Assembly (NCBI GenBank): GCA_041750975.1
Contig: JBGSYN010000029.1
Span: 1-11,466 of the forward strand
Direction: 5' to 3'
Source: JBGSYN01 sp041750975
GTDB lineage: Bacteria > Pseudomonadota > Alphaproteobacteria > Geminicoccales > Geminicoccaceae
Length of the DNA: 11,466 nt
The position numbers were made by a program, and so were the translations under genes. Under the pieces are notes generated by a model. That model was not told the origin of the DNA. It saw only the letters and a program-made list of their open reading frames with translations, and did no database searches. Shown here piece after piece: positions 1-6,535 of this stretch. Position 1 is the first letter of the stretch, and the number at the start of each line of letters is the position of its first letter.

Positions 1-359
1 AAGGCTCGATCGTCTTCGTCTCGTCGATCATGGGGCTGGTCGGCGGCGGGCTTTATCCCAATGCCGCCTATCACGCCAGTAAGGGAGCGCTCGTCAATCT
101 GACCCGGGCCCTGGCACTCGAATGGGCGGACCGTGGCGTGCGGGTCAATGCGGTAGCGCCGACCTTCGCCAAAACACGGCTCACCGAAGGCTTGCTGGCA
201 GACGAGGCGATGCTGACCGCCATTCTCGAAGCGACCCCGTTGGGCCGGTTCGCCGAGCCCGAAGAGGTCGCGGACGCGGTTGCGTTCCTCGCGTCCGACG
301 CCGCCTCGATGATCACCGGCGTGACCTTGCCGGTCGATGGCGGCTGGACCGCGCGATAG
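1..359 (+). CDS. SDR-family NAD(P)-dependent oxidoreductase, C-terminal part
   Basis: The reading frame is open from the window edge (first full codon at position 3), so the N-terminal Rossmann part with the glycine-rich cofactor loop lies outside. About 118 residues are visible. They hold the catalytic serine in FVSSI, the YHASK motif (Tyr-x3-Lys, the SDR catalytic pair) about 15 residues later, then RVNAVAPTF and the typical SDR ending GVTLPVDGGW. Enzymes of this kind reduce or oxidise alcohol/carbonyl groups with NAD(P)H in the cytoplasm. The ALEWADRGVRVNAVAPT block resembles gluconate 5-dehydrogenase-like and other sugar/polyol SDRs, but the substrate cannot be read from this part. It converges on the membrane-protein gene on the other strand with 24 nt between stop codons. 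The family is certain; the substrate is unknown. Confidence 0.93.
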   Translation, partial: GSIVFVSSIMGLVGGGLYPNAAYHASKGALVNLTRALALEWADRGVRVNAVAPTFAKTRLTEGLLADEAMLTAILEATPLGRFAEPEEVADAVAFLASDAASMITGVTLPVDGGWTAR

Positions 360-383
360 ACACCGGCACGAGGTCTGATGAAA

Positions 384-2024
384 CTAACTGGTCAGGTCGG
401 ACGTGGACGTATCGTCGATCCTCTCCGGAAGTTCGATGCGCCGCGTCAGCATCCCGTTCTCGGTCGCCACAAAGCAATGGTTCGGGTTCATCAGACTAAC
501 GACGATATCGGTGGCGTCCTCCGGCAGCGGACCGATGATGCCTGTCGGCGCATAGAGCGTCATCAGCTTATTGCCGTCGACATAGACATGGGCATGTCCG
601 TCGAAATAGTCGGCATTCATTGCCTGCGGATCGGTGGTAAATCTGAAGTTGTCCGCGGCGATCCTGAGCCGGTAGAACCGGTCTCCCAACGGCTCGACGG
701 CGACGTCACGCAATTGGGGCTGCTCTGCGGCAGGGCCGCGGGCGTAGACGAGCCGGACATCGGCTGCCGGAAGGGCGGCTCGAAGGTCCCCGACCCAGAC
801 ACTCGAGAAGGCAATCAGTCCGCAAAGGACGGATGCGGTACCCAGGCGCAGACTTTGAGACAGCGTCAGGCGCCCGGAAGATGCGATCGAACGATCCGAG
901 GGGGTATTTTTCGGCGCCAGAATGATCACGGCAAATAGGATGCCGATGATATTGGCATGGATGAGCGGGGACTCCCCAAGCATCACCGCAAAGAACATCA
1001 TTGCGCCGATAAAGACGAGGGCAACAAAGCGCTCGACGATACCCAAGACTAGCGCCAGGCCCCCCGCGATTTCGATCGCGAACATGATGAATACCAACAG
1101 TTCCGGTGGGATACCAAAGGTCGGCATGTCATGGTCGCGAATAATCTGCTCGAACAAAGGTGAGTTCAGATATTTATCGGTGACCGCCAGATACATGAAT
1201 GTCAGCCCTGTCGGCACCCGCAGGAGCAAGTCGATCCGCCCGAGCGCAGATATGGATGGATGACTGCCGGCAGGAGCGTGCCGCACTCGGCTCAGGGGTC
1301 GCCATCTGGCGAACTCACTTCCACTGTAGAGAAGCAGAACCAGCGCCGGCGGGACGACTTGGCCTGCATAGGAAAGCATGACCTGAATACCGAATAGGTA
1401 AAATCCGATGCCGACCAGGACGATCGTCAGCAGGGAAGCGAACCCGACATAAATCCCGAAAATAAGCGCGACACCGAGGACCAGTTGGAGTCCGGCAATG
1501 GGGAGTGCGAGTTCGGTCACCGCACCCAACTCGAGATCCGAGACGAAGAGCGTCGGCTCCGAGAGTGGCGCGGTTCCCGCACGTGGATTGAGACCGAGTG
1601 CCGCGAAGATCATCAAGAGACCGAGTGAGTAGCGAAGGACGACAAGCGCCCACCGAATACGGTTCCGTGGATTGCGGTCCGTGATCGAACGCTTCAGGTG
1701 GTCGAATCTGCCGTCCAGATATTCTGCAAGAACCATCCCCAACAACAGGACCAAGGCTATCGTCAACGAGAACAGCGTAACGTCCTGCCAGACCCAGGCC
1801 AATGGCCTCTGAAACAGGTCAAGCATTTGCAGTGGTGTCAACAACCAGGCTTCATGCGCCTTGGCTTCGCTCGAAATCAGGAGTAGGGCGACGACAATGC
1901 CGAAACCCAGCAAGACGCGAACAATACTTGCCGTCCGGACGCTAGACTCAGCCAGTCGATGACCGCTTATAGTCGAACTCGCGATCCTGCCGTTTCCAAC
2001 TTGACTTGAAAACACTCGGTTCAT
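384..2024 (-). CDS. DoxX-like multi-pass membrane protein with C-terminal HxH domain
   Basis: A 546-residue integral membrane protein. A hydrophobic stretch at about residues 34-54 ends in AKA followed by HEAW, which looks like a signal sequence, so the mature N-terminus would be periplasmic. Further hydrophobic segments lie near 82-100, 124-144, 172-213, 222-234, 308-350, 352-371 and 392-411. The stretch from about 265 to 372 (RVPTGLTFMYLAVTDKY, then EIAGGLALVLGIVERF) resembles DoxX/DoxD-type membrane subunits. The C-terminal 130 residues are soluble and contain GHAHVYVDG (His477, His479) and a later NPNHC, giving potential metal ligands. The chosen ATG has GAGGG about 8 nt upstream. DoxX-type proteins are linked to thiosulfate or quinone-related redox chemistry or to membrane stress. 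The actual function here is not known, and no partner gene is adjacent. It is probably transcribed alone from the AT-rich upstream region. Confidence 0.7.
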   Translation of the reverse strand: MNRVFSSQVGNGRIASSTISGHRLAESSVRTASIVRVLLGFGIVVALLLISSEAKAHEAWLLTPLQMLDLFQRPLAWVWQDVTLFSLTIALVLLLGMVLAEYLDGRFDHLKRSITDRNPRNRIRWALVVLRYSLGLLMIFAALGLNPRAGTAPLSEPTLFVSDLELGAVTELALPIAGLQLVLGVALIFGIYVGFASLLTIVLVGIGFYLFGIQVMLSYAGQVVPPALVLLLYSGSEFARWRPLSRVRHAPAGSHPSISALGRIDLLLRVPTGLTFMYLAVTDKYLNSPLFEQIIRDHDMPTFGIPPELLVFIMFAIEIAGGLALVLGIVERFVALVFIGAMMFFAVMLGESPLIHANIIGILFAVIILAPKNTPSDRSIASSGRLTLSQSLRLGTASVLCGLIAFSSVWVGDLRAALPAADVRLVYARGPAAEQPQLRDVAVEPLGDRFYRLRIAADNFRFTTDPQAMNADYFDGHAHVYVDGNKLMTLYAPTGIIGPLPEDATDIVVSLMNPNHCFVATENGMLTRRIELPERIDDTSTSDLTS

Positions 2025-2482
2025 AGCAATCCCTCAAGATCTCGGTGACAAGAGACGAAATTGGAGAGCAAAGAAAAGACAATGACCATAGCCATATTAC
2101 TGATATTATTCATCAATATTAGCATGTGAAGCATAAGCAATATTAAGAAAATCATAGAACATGCTGCGTGTGACTGCCCACTCTCGGACAAAACCTGAAT
2201 ACAGTAGGAATTTCATTTGAATAAGACGTAGGACTTATTGCACCGATAGAAAAATTGCGCTGTGATTTTGCACACAAACTTTCATTAGTGCAATTGTATA
2301 GATTAAACACAATAAAAGCACTTAATTAATATATATTTGTCAGATTCTATCAAAGTAATAAATAAAATATTTTCGCTTTAAGTTGCAAATATAGAACAAA
2401 CCGACCATTCTATATTTTAGATCAGAGGTATTGATGCTATTCGAAATACACTTAAGATAGAAAAAGGATGCCGAAAACTGCT
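2025..2482. other. AT-rich intergenic region upstream of the DoxX-like gene
   Basis: This gap of about 460 bp contains no credible gene. From about 2040 to 2465 the base composition swings sharply to A+T, with runs such as ATATATTT and AATAAATAAAATATTTT, while both flanks are GC-rich. It contains short direct repeats: CAATATTA at 2114-2121 and 2138-2145, and AGCAT at 2121-2125 and 2130-2134. Since the DoxX-like gene starts at its left edge and the MFS gene ends at its right edge, it must include the promoter of the former. No single convincing -35/-10 pair could be chosen because many A/T hexamers compete. In alphaproteobacteria such AT-rich tracts are often bound by MucR/Ros-type or other xenogeneic silencers; that role here is inference. 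Confidence 0.6.
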
Positions 2483-3715
2483 TCAGGCCGCGACGGGTCT
2501 GGCGAGCCGATCGGTGCGGAACGACAGAGCGAGGAACAGGCCGGCGGCAGCAAAAGTGTAGATTGCGGCGGCGAAGATCTGGATCGGGAGTCCGACCCCC
2601 GAATCGATCAGCACACCCATGATGCCGGGAGCGAGCCCGGTGGCGAAGACCATGGCCGCGACGGCGAGCGCCCTGATGGCACCAAGATGGCGGGTGCCGT
2701 AGACCTCGGCCCAGAGTGAGCCGATCAGCGTGTTGGCGCTGCCGCCGGTCATGCCGGCGAGGACCATGAACGCGGGTACGGTCCAGGGTTCCGTGCCGAC
2801 GCTAAGCAGCAACAGGGCCACGGCCATCGGCAGCAGATAGCCTGGCAAGAGCCGCCCGGCGCCCCAGCGATCGACCGCCCAGCCGAGCAAGAGGGACGTG
2901 CAGACGGCGGCGAGCGAAAAGATCGGGAACGAGGCGGCGATGAGAGTGAGGCTCCAGCCCTTGGTTGCCGCGAGGTGGACCTGGTGGAAGAAAACGCCGG
3001 TCAGGATGAAGGGCGGAGCCAGCAAGCCGGGCATCAGCACATAGAAGAGCGGGTCGCGCAGAACCTCGCCGCGAGTCCAGTCCCGCGCTTTCGGCGTAGC
3101 GGCCGAACCGCCCTCGAGCGACGGCGTGCGCGAGGTCCGCTCCCGCAGCAGCAGTTTGTAGGCAATCGGCAGGGCCAGGAGGAACAGACAGCCGGCGGCA
3201 ACGAGCCAGGTCTGACGCCAGCCGATGGCGAGCATCAGCGACACGGCAACGATTGGAAACAAGGCCTCGGCAGCGGGAAAACCCATGGACGCAACTGCAA
3301 TGGCGCGGCCGCGTTCGGCGACATACCAGCGGCCCATGGCGGCAAAGGCGATATGGCTCAGCATGCCCTGGCCGAAGAAGCGCAGGCCGAACAGGACCAA
3401 CACCAGCATCAGCGGCGAGACGACCGCCGCCATGCCGAGACAGGTGAGGGCAAGACCGGTAAGGGTGAGCGCTGCGAGGCGCGCGAAGGGCTGCGTGTCG
3501 GCGAACTTCCCGAGCCAGACCAGCATCCCGGCACTGCCGACCGTGGCAAGCGTATAGAGCCCGCCGAATCCCCCATGGCTGAGCTCGAAAGTGGCGCGAA
3601 GATCGCCCGAGAACAGCGCGATGAAATAAGTCTGTCCGAAGCCCGAAGAGAGCGCCAGAAGAAATCCGGCGCCAAGCCAGCGGCGATTGTCGAAGAGAAA
3701 GGTCGGGCTCAGCAT
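2483..3715 (-). CDS. MFS transporter
   Basis: A 410-residue protein with about twelve hydrophobic segments in two halves, separated by a basic cytoplasmic linker at about residues 190-222 (RERTSR onward). The loop between segments 2 and 3 carries a degenerate MFS motif A (LGKFADTQPFARL, residues 68-80). The equivalent in the second half is clearer (GWAVDRWGAGR, 278-288). ERGRAIAVASMGFPAAE (134-150) and LWAEVYGTRHLGAIR (334-348) are typical of the family. It is an inner-membrane secondary transporter. The overall pattern recalls MFS proteins near the oxalate/formate antiporter or YbfB-like groups, but the substrate is not predictable. An in-frame stop just upstream (3722-3724) limits the start to this ATG or later ones; the ribosome site is weak. 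It is divergent from the zinc-ribbon gene. Confidence 0.92.
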   Translation of the reverse strand: MLSPTFLFDNRRWLGAGFLLALSSGFGQTYFIALFSGDLRATFELSHGGFGGLYTLATVGSAGMLVWLGKFADTQPFARLAALTLTGLALTCLGMAAVVSPLMLVLVLFGLRFFGQGMLSHIAFAAMGRWYVAERGRAIAVASMGFPAAEALFPIVAVSLMLAIGWRQTWLVAAGCLFLLALPIAYKLLLRERTSRTPSLEGGSAATPKARDWTRGEVLRDPLFYVLMPGLLAPPFILTGVFFHQVHLAATKGWSLTLIAASFPIFSLAAVCTSLLLGWAVDRWGAGRLLPGYLLPMAVALLLLSVGTEPWTVPAFMVLAGMTGGSANTLIGSLWAEVYGTRHLGAIRALAVAAMVFATGLAPGIMGVLIDSGVGLPIQIFAAAIYTFAAAGLFLALSFRTDRLARPVAA

Positions 3716-3825
3716 CGGGGCTCATGGCAGGAATTCGGCGCGAGCGCGCAGGCGTTCAATGCGCTTCAATCTCGGATTTTGTGCAACAATAGCAATCGGG
3801 AAGAGTCGGCGGCAGGTGTGCGCAA

Positions 3826-3859
3826 CGGCATCCGGCGGCAATCATTGGACCTGATGCCG
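3826..3859. repeat. 7-bp inverted repeat in the divergent intergenic region
   Basis: CGGCATC (3826-3832) and its exact complement GATGCCG (3853-3859) are separated by 20 nt. They lie between the MFS gene (-) and the zinc-ribbon gene (+), 40 nt before the start of the latter. This could be an operator half-site pair or a weak hairpin. It has no T-tract, so it is not an intrinsic terminator. In GC-rich DNA a 7-bp match over this distance can arise by chance. Confidence 0.3.
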
Positions 3860-3898
3860 CAATTGACGGCGGCACCGCCATGAGCGAAATTCTCGGAC

Positions 3899-4156
3899 AT
3901 GGAACAAAGAGAGAACAAGAATGGCCCCGGTATCGGCCCGCGTTATGCCATCAGGCTTGCCGATCTGCGCGACTGGCATGTGATCGGGGTAATCTGCGAA
4001 GGCTGTCGCCATCGCGCGCGCGTCCCGCCCAAACTCCTGACCGCGGGCCGGCCGGGCCATACGCGGCTGATCGATCTGGAGCGCAAACTGGTCTGTTCGG
4101 CCTGCGGCAATCGCCATGGAAACCGGCTTTCGGTGACCATGATGGACCGCGGGTGA
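3899..4156 (+). CDS. Small zinc-ribbon-like protein, four cysteines
   Basis: An 85-residue basic protein with two CxxC knuckles, CEGC (Cys33/Cys36) and CSAC (Cys66/Cys69), 29 residues apart. This is the classic layout of a structural zinc ribbon. The core WHVIGVICEGCRHRARV, then LERKLVCSACGNRHGNR, reads as a compact zinc-binding fold with arginine-rich surfaces, suggesting nucleic-acid or protein binding. Codon use matches the GC-rich neighbours, and the competing frames here make no sense as proteins. No strong ribosome site precedes the ATG, so the N-terminus is less certain than the rest. It is divergent from the MFS gene and ends 12 nt before the stop of the convergent SAM hydrolase gene. 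I do not recognise a named family; similar small two-CxxC proteins are annotated as hypothetical in alphaproteobacteria. Confidence 0.75.
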   Translation: MEQRENKNGPGIGPRYAIRLADLRDWHVIGVICEGCRHRARVPPKLLTAGRPGHTRLIDLERKLVCSACGNRHGNRLSVTMMDRG

Positions 4157-4168
4157 CGCTCCGCTTCC

Positions 4169-5089
4169 TTACTTACTAAGTGTGATCCGCCAGTCGGCGC
4201 CAGAACCGATGCCGTGGGTCGCGGCGAAATCGTCGTAGTTCAGGGCCAACGCGACATTGCCGATACTGTTGATGTAGACCAGCGGGTCGCCCTCGGGCAC
4301 GTCGCTGAAAGTGTAGACATAGGGGATTTCGCCCTCGAACCTGGTTTCGCCATCCTCGGCGATGGTCACCGCCAACCTATCGTCCTTGGCGACACCCAGC
4401 TCTTCGAGCATGGCCTGCGGGATATTGGTCCAGACATTGCCGTACTGGATGTCGAGAATGGGAATATTGCCGCTGACCGTCCGGCCCTCGATCTCGGGCT
4501 CCTGATACTCGATCGTCACCAGTGAAGCCGGGTCGAGCGCCGGGCCGATCGCCTCGAATGCGACTGCCGCAGAGGCGAGTTGTGCTGCCGTAAAGGAATA
4601 CACATCGCGGCCATGGAAGGTGAAGGAGGCCGAGGAACCCGGCCGGCGACCGACATTCTCGTCGATCTCGTGCACCGCCTCGATGCCGATGCTGTCGGCG
4701 AGAAGCGTCAGCGTGCCATTGTCCGGGGTCACGACATAATGGCCGGACGTCAGTTCGGCGACGACGGATTTGCGCTCGCTGCCGACGCCCGGATCGACGA
4801 CCGAGACGAAGACGGTGCCTTCGGGCCAGTAGGGGACGGTCTGGAACAGCATATAGGCGCCGTTCCAGATATCGAAGGCCGGGATCTCGTGGGTCAGGTC
4901 TTCCAGGATCAGATCGGCATCGACCCCGCGCGCAACCCCGTGCATGGCCGACACCGCCCCGTCCTTGAGGCCGAAATCGGACTGATAGACGACGATACCA
5001 TTAGGCTCCGCGGCGACCGCCGGCGGCAACGCCGATGCCAGCGCTACGATAGCCAACGAACGACACCATGATGGAATCAGGCGGCGCAT
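4169..5089 (-). CDS. Exported SAM hydrolase / SAM hydroxide adenosyltransferase (DUF62)
   Basis: A 306-residue protein of the family that hydrolyses S-adenosylmethionine to adenosine and methionine (relatives of fluorinase/chlorinase). Family blocks appear in order: YQSDFGLKDGAVSAMHGV, LEDLTHEIPAFDIWNGAY, FVSVVDPGVGSERKSV, TPDNGTLTLL, FTFHGRDVYSFTAAQLA, then the C-terminal domain with ILDIQYGNVWTNIP and LVYINSIGNVALALN. The start chosen is the ATG at 5089-5087. A strong site (GAGGAGAGG, 5102-5094) sits just upstream, and it opens a clear signal peptide, MRRLIPSWCRSLAIVALASA ending in AVAAEP. The frame stays open to 5356, but that extension is not protein-like. The signal peptide implies a periplasmic enzyme, although SAM is normally cytoplasmic, so its natural substrate outside the membrane is unclear. 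It appears monocistronic and converges with the zinc-ribbon gene. Confidence 0.9.
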   Translation of the reverse strand: MRRLIPSWCRSLAIVALASALPPAVAAEPNGIVVYQSDFGLKDGAVSAMHGVARGVDADLILEDLTHEIPAFDIWNGAYMLFQTVPYWPEGTVFVSVVDPGVGSERKSVVAELTSGHYVVTPDNGTLTLLADSIGIEAVHEIDENVGRRPGSSASFTFHGRDVYSFTAAQLASAAVAFEAIGPALDPASLVTIEYQEPEIEGRTVSGNIPILDIQYGNVWTNIPQAMLEELGVAKDDRLAVTIAEDGETRFEGEIPYVYTFSDVPEGDPLVYINSIGNVALALNYDDFAATHGIGSGADWRITLSK

Positions 5090-5276
5090 TCTTCCTCTCC
5101 TCGTGGCCGGGCTCGTCTGGCCCTGTATGGCTCCCGCCTTCTCATAGCGGACACGGCGGGCCTGCGGAAGACGGCAACCGCTCGGGAACGGGCGGCATCC
5201 TGGAACAGCACTTCGCGATCTTGCGCGACATTGGCGAGGAGCGGCAAGCTGGCGCCCCCGATCGCGCAAAGGCGCC

Positions 5277-5465
5277 GATGAAGCCTTCGACATAGGCGAT
5301 CGGGCTGAGACCGTCCTGCTCGATGTCACCCGCTTCGGCCGCCGCCACGCCGTCATCGAACCCGACGACTATTCCATGTCAGACGCGGTCGCCATCATGA
5401 CCGGCGCCATGAACTCGCCGACCATCCACCAGAACAGCCGAGGGGGAATTCCGAATTCCCCCTGA
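5277..5465 (+). pseudogene. C-terminal remnant of a FrcA-like sugar ABC-transporter ATPase
   Basis: This frame reads EAFDIGDRAETVLLDVTRFG followed by RRHAVIEPDDYSMSDAVAIM and TGAMN. That matches the extreme C-terminus of sugar ABC-transporter ATP-binding proteins of the FrcA/RbsA type, where an ADR(I)xxxRxGRR segment is followed by xDYxMSDAVAxMTGA. Only about 45 residues of homology are left. No Walker A, signature or Walker B motif is found upstream in any frame, and the preceding sequence in this frame is not protein-like. The breakpoint therefore lies near 5277-5285. After TGAMN the frame continues through about 16 unrelated residues and stops at 5463-5465 inside a palindrome. It is a deletion or recombination scar, not a functional gene. 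The identification rests on my memory of the family pattern. Confidence 0.6.
5441..5463. repeat. Perfect 11-bp palindrome with 1-nt centre
   Basis: AGGGGGAATTC (5441-5451) is followed by one C and then the exact complement GAATTCCCCCT (5453-5463). The hairpin would be very stable but has no usable loop and no following T-tract; a C-run (CCCCC, 5466-5470) follows instead. It sits between the FrcA-like remnant and the vapBC operon. Candidates are an extragenic palindrome, a cruciform or protein-binding site, or a scar of a lost element. Confidence 0.75.
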
Positions 5466-5559
5466 CCCCCACGAACAGTTGTTGATTTGAAAGGATTCAT
5501 CGTCTTTCCGTGAGCGCTCAAGCGACGTGCGGCGACAAAGTGTTCAGTGAGGTCAGCTG

Positions 5560-5694
5560 ATGACGGACGAGCTAGATTTCGACGACAATCCAGATCGCTC
5601 CCTCTCGATTTCTGGCGTGCGAGGATGGCTCGACTCGGCCCTTGTCGAGGGACTGTTGCAGTATACATACAAAGTATATACACACTGTCGATAG
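5560..5694 (+). CDS. Possible small ORF ahead of vapB
   Basis: A 44-residue frame beginning MTDELDFDDNPDRSLSISG and continuing GWLDSALVEGLLQ, after which it runs through the vapBC promoter/operator and stops 7 nt before the vapB start. A reasonable ribosome site (GAGG, 5549-5552) lies 7 nt before the ATG. The first 34 residues look protein-like (acidic start, then an amphipathic stretch); the last 10 are simply the operator translated. It could be a leader peptide, the truncated start of a gene cut off when vapBC arrived, or chance. I recognise no family. Confidence 0.2.
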   Translation: MTDELDFDDNPDRSLSISGVRGWLDSALVEGLLQYTYKVYTHCR

Positions 5695-5697
5695 GGG
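5656..5697 (+). promoter_or_regulatory. vapBC promoter, operator-like repeat and ribosome site
   Basis: A TTGCAG -35-like hexamer at 5656-5661 is followed by an alternating purine/pyrimidine, operator-like tract. GTATACATAC (5661-5670) and GTATATAC (5674-5681) form an imperfect inverted repeat around AAA. A -10 (TATACA or TACACA, 5677-5684) falls inside the repeat. AGGGG (5693-5697) is the ribosome site, 4 nt before the vapB ATG. VapB antitoxins of the AbrB-like fold, alone or with VapC, typically bind such palindromes and repress their own operon. Confidence 0.55.
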
Positions 5698-5701
5698 AAA
5701 T

Positions 5702-5953
5702 ATGGCCGACACCGAAACCGCAAAACTGTTCAAGCATGGCGGCAGCCAGGCCGTGCGTTTGCCCAAGGCCTATCGGCTTCCCGGGAAAGAAGTGCGTGTG
5801 CGCAGGCTCGGCCAAGGCATTCTGCTGGAGCCTCTGGAGTTCGATGTCGGCGCGTGGCTCACCGCACTTGAACGCTACAAGGATATACCCTTCATGGAGG
5901 AAGGCCGGGAGCAGCCGGCTATGCCGGACGATGAAGTCTCGCTCGACCCATGA
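5702..5953 (+). CDS. vapB: VapB-type antitoxin, AbrB/MazE-like
   Basis: An 83-residue protein. The N-terminal half, AKLFKHGGSQAVRLPKAYRL then PGKEVRVRRLGQGILLEPL (residues 7-45), is the swapped-hairpin AbrB/MazE DNA-binding fold typical of VapB antitoxins (the FxxGxSQAVRLPK pattern). The C-terminal part, about 46-83 (ALERYKDIPFMEEGREQP), is the toxin-neutralising tail. The ATG at 5702 is preferred over an upstream in-frame ATG at 5642, because AGGGG precedes it directly and the longer form would read through the operator. It is translationally coupled to vapC by an ATGA overlap (5950-5953). It neutralises VapC by direct binding and, as in characterised homologues, should autorepress the operon. 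Confidence 0.92.
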   Translation: MADTETAKLFKHGGSQAVRLPKAYRLPGKEVRVRRLGQGILLEPLEFDVGAWLTALERYKDIPFMEEGREQPAMPDDEVSLDP

Positions 5954-6357
5954 TATGTCTCGATACGAATATCGTCATTGCCTTGTTGAAACAGGATTCG
6001 GTTCATCTTCTCGAGCGGTTCATGCAGCACTTGCCGCAGGGTGCCATGGCGCTCTCGACGATCGTACTGTTCGAGTTGTATTTTGGCATCGCCAACAGCC
6101 AGCGACGACAGGAGAACGCGGATCGGCTCGCAATCTTCTTGCAGGCGCCCATCGCCGTTCTGCCCTTCGGGCCGGAAGACGCCGAGGCGGCTGGGGAGCT
6201 TCGAGCTGAACTGAAGCAGGCAGGAACGCCGATCGGCCCTTATGATCTCTTGATCGCGGCCCAGGCTCGCAGAAGAGGCGCTTTGCTGGTGACGGCAAAC
6301 ACCGAGGAATTCGCCCGCGTGAACGGCCTGAAAATCGAAAACTGGGCGACCGTCTGA
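5950..6357 (+). CDS. vapC: VapC-type PIN-domain ribonuclease toxin
   Basis: A 135-residue PIN-domain protein. It begins MICLDTNIVIALL, with the first catalytic acid at Asp5. Glu42 is in STIVLFELYFG, Asp99 in GPYDLLIAAQA, and the C-terminal VTANTEEFARVNGL closes the acidic Mg2+ site (Glu119/Glu120 take the place of the usual Asp there). Length and motif order are those of full VapC toxins, which cleave RNA (tRNA or rRNA targets in characterised members) when VapB is degraded. Nothing suggests inactivation. The start overlaps the vapB stop by 4 nt, and a hairpin directly after the stop probably ends the transcript. In this position the operon may stabilise the adjacent accessory DNA; that is inference. 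Confidence 0.94.
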   Translation: MICLDTNIVIALLKQDSVHLLERFMQHLPQGAMALSTIVLFELYFGIANSQRRQENADRLAIFLQAPIAVLPFGPEDAEAAGELRAELKQAGTPIGPYDLLIAAQARRRGALLVTANTEEFARVNGLKIENWATV

Positions 6358-6382
6358 AAAGAGTCTCACGGACTCGCTTTTC
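6356..6382 (+). terminator. Probable terminator after vapC
   Basis: Just at the vapC stop, AAAA-GAGTC (6357-6365) pairs with GACTC-(GC)-TTTT (6371-6381) around a TCACG loop, with a 2-nt bulge. The A-run before and T-run after make it a plausible intrinsic, possibly bidirectional, terminator. From here to about 6535 no gene is convincing on either strand. Confidence 0.5.
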
Positions 6383-6535
6383 GGCGCGTTTATCGGGAGG
6401 CTTGTTTGTGACCAACATTGTGTTAGCAGCATCTGCGTCTTGAGCCATCTTCGAAACTCCTGCATACTGCCATAAACCCGCGTCGAACACGAGGACATTA
6501 TTCTTGTTTGGTTGGTCGGCATTTGACCAATATTC

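Noticed and set aside
2802..3725. Long minus-strand frame of about 307 residues inside the MFS gene
   Set aside because: Arginine- and alanine-rich shadow of the MFS transporter in another frame; the MFS frame has membrane segments and family motifs.
2975..3883. Plus-strand frame of about 302 residues opposite the MFS gene
   Set aside because: Low-complexity Gln/Glu/Arg/Gly-rich translation typical of the antisense of GC-rich membrane-protein genes; no domain recognisable.
3880..4179. Alternative plus-strand frame over the zinc-ribbon gene
   Set aside because: Loses both CxxC pairs and gives an arginine/proline-rich translation; the frame starting at 3899 is clearly the coding one.
5142..5348. 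Minus-strand stretch reading EQDGLSPIAYVEGFIGAFAR upstream of the SAM hydrolase
   Set aside because: Looks superficially protein-like but overlaps the FrcA-like remnant on the other strand, has no family match I know, and is not needed for the SAM hydrolase start, which has its own ribosome site and signal peptide.
5369..5815. Minus-strand frame across the FrcA-like remnant and vapB
   Set aside because: Antisense to the better supported remnant and to the vapB coding region; composition is not protein-like.
6391..6490. Minus-strand peptide MAQDADAANTMLVTNKPPDK between vapC and the IS1380 remnant
   Set aside because: Could be a small basic peptide or transposon debris, but it runs on into antisense of vapC and no family is recognisable.
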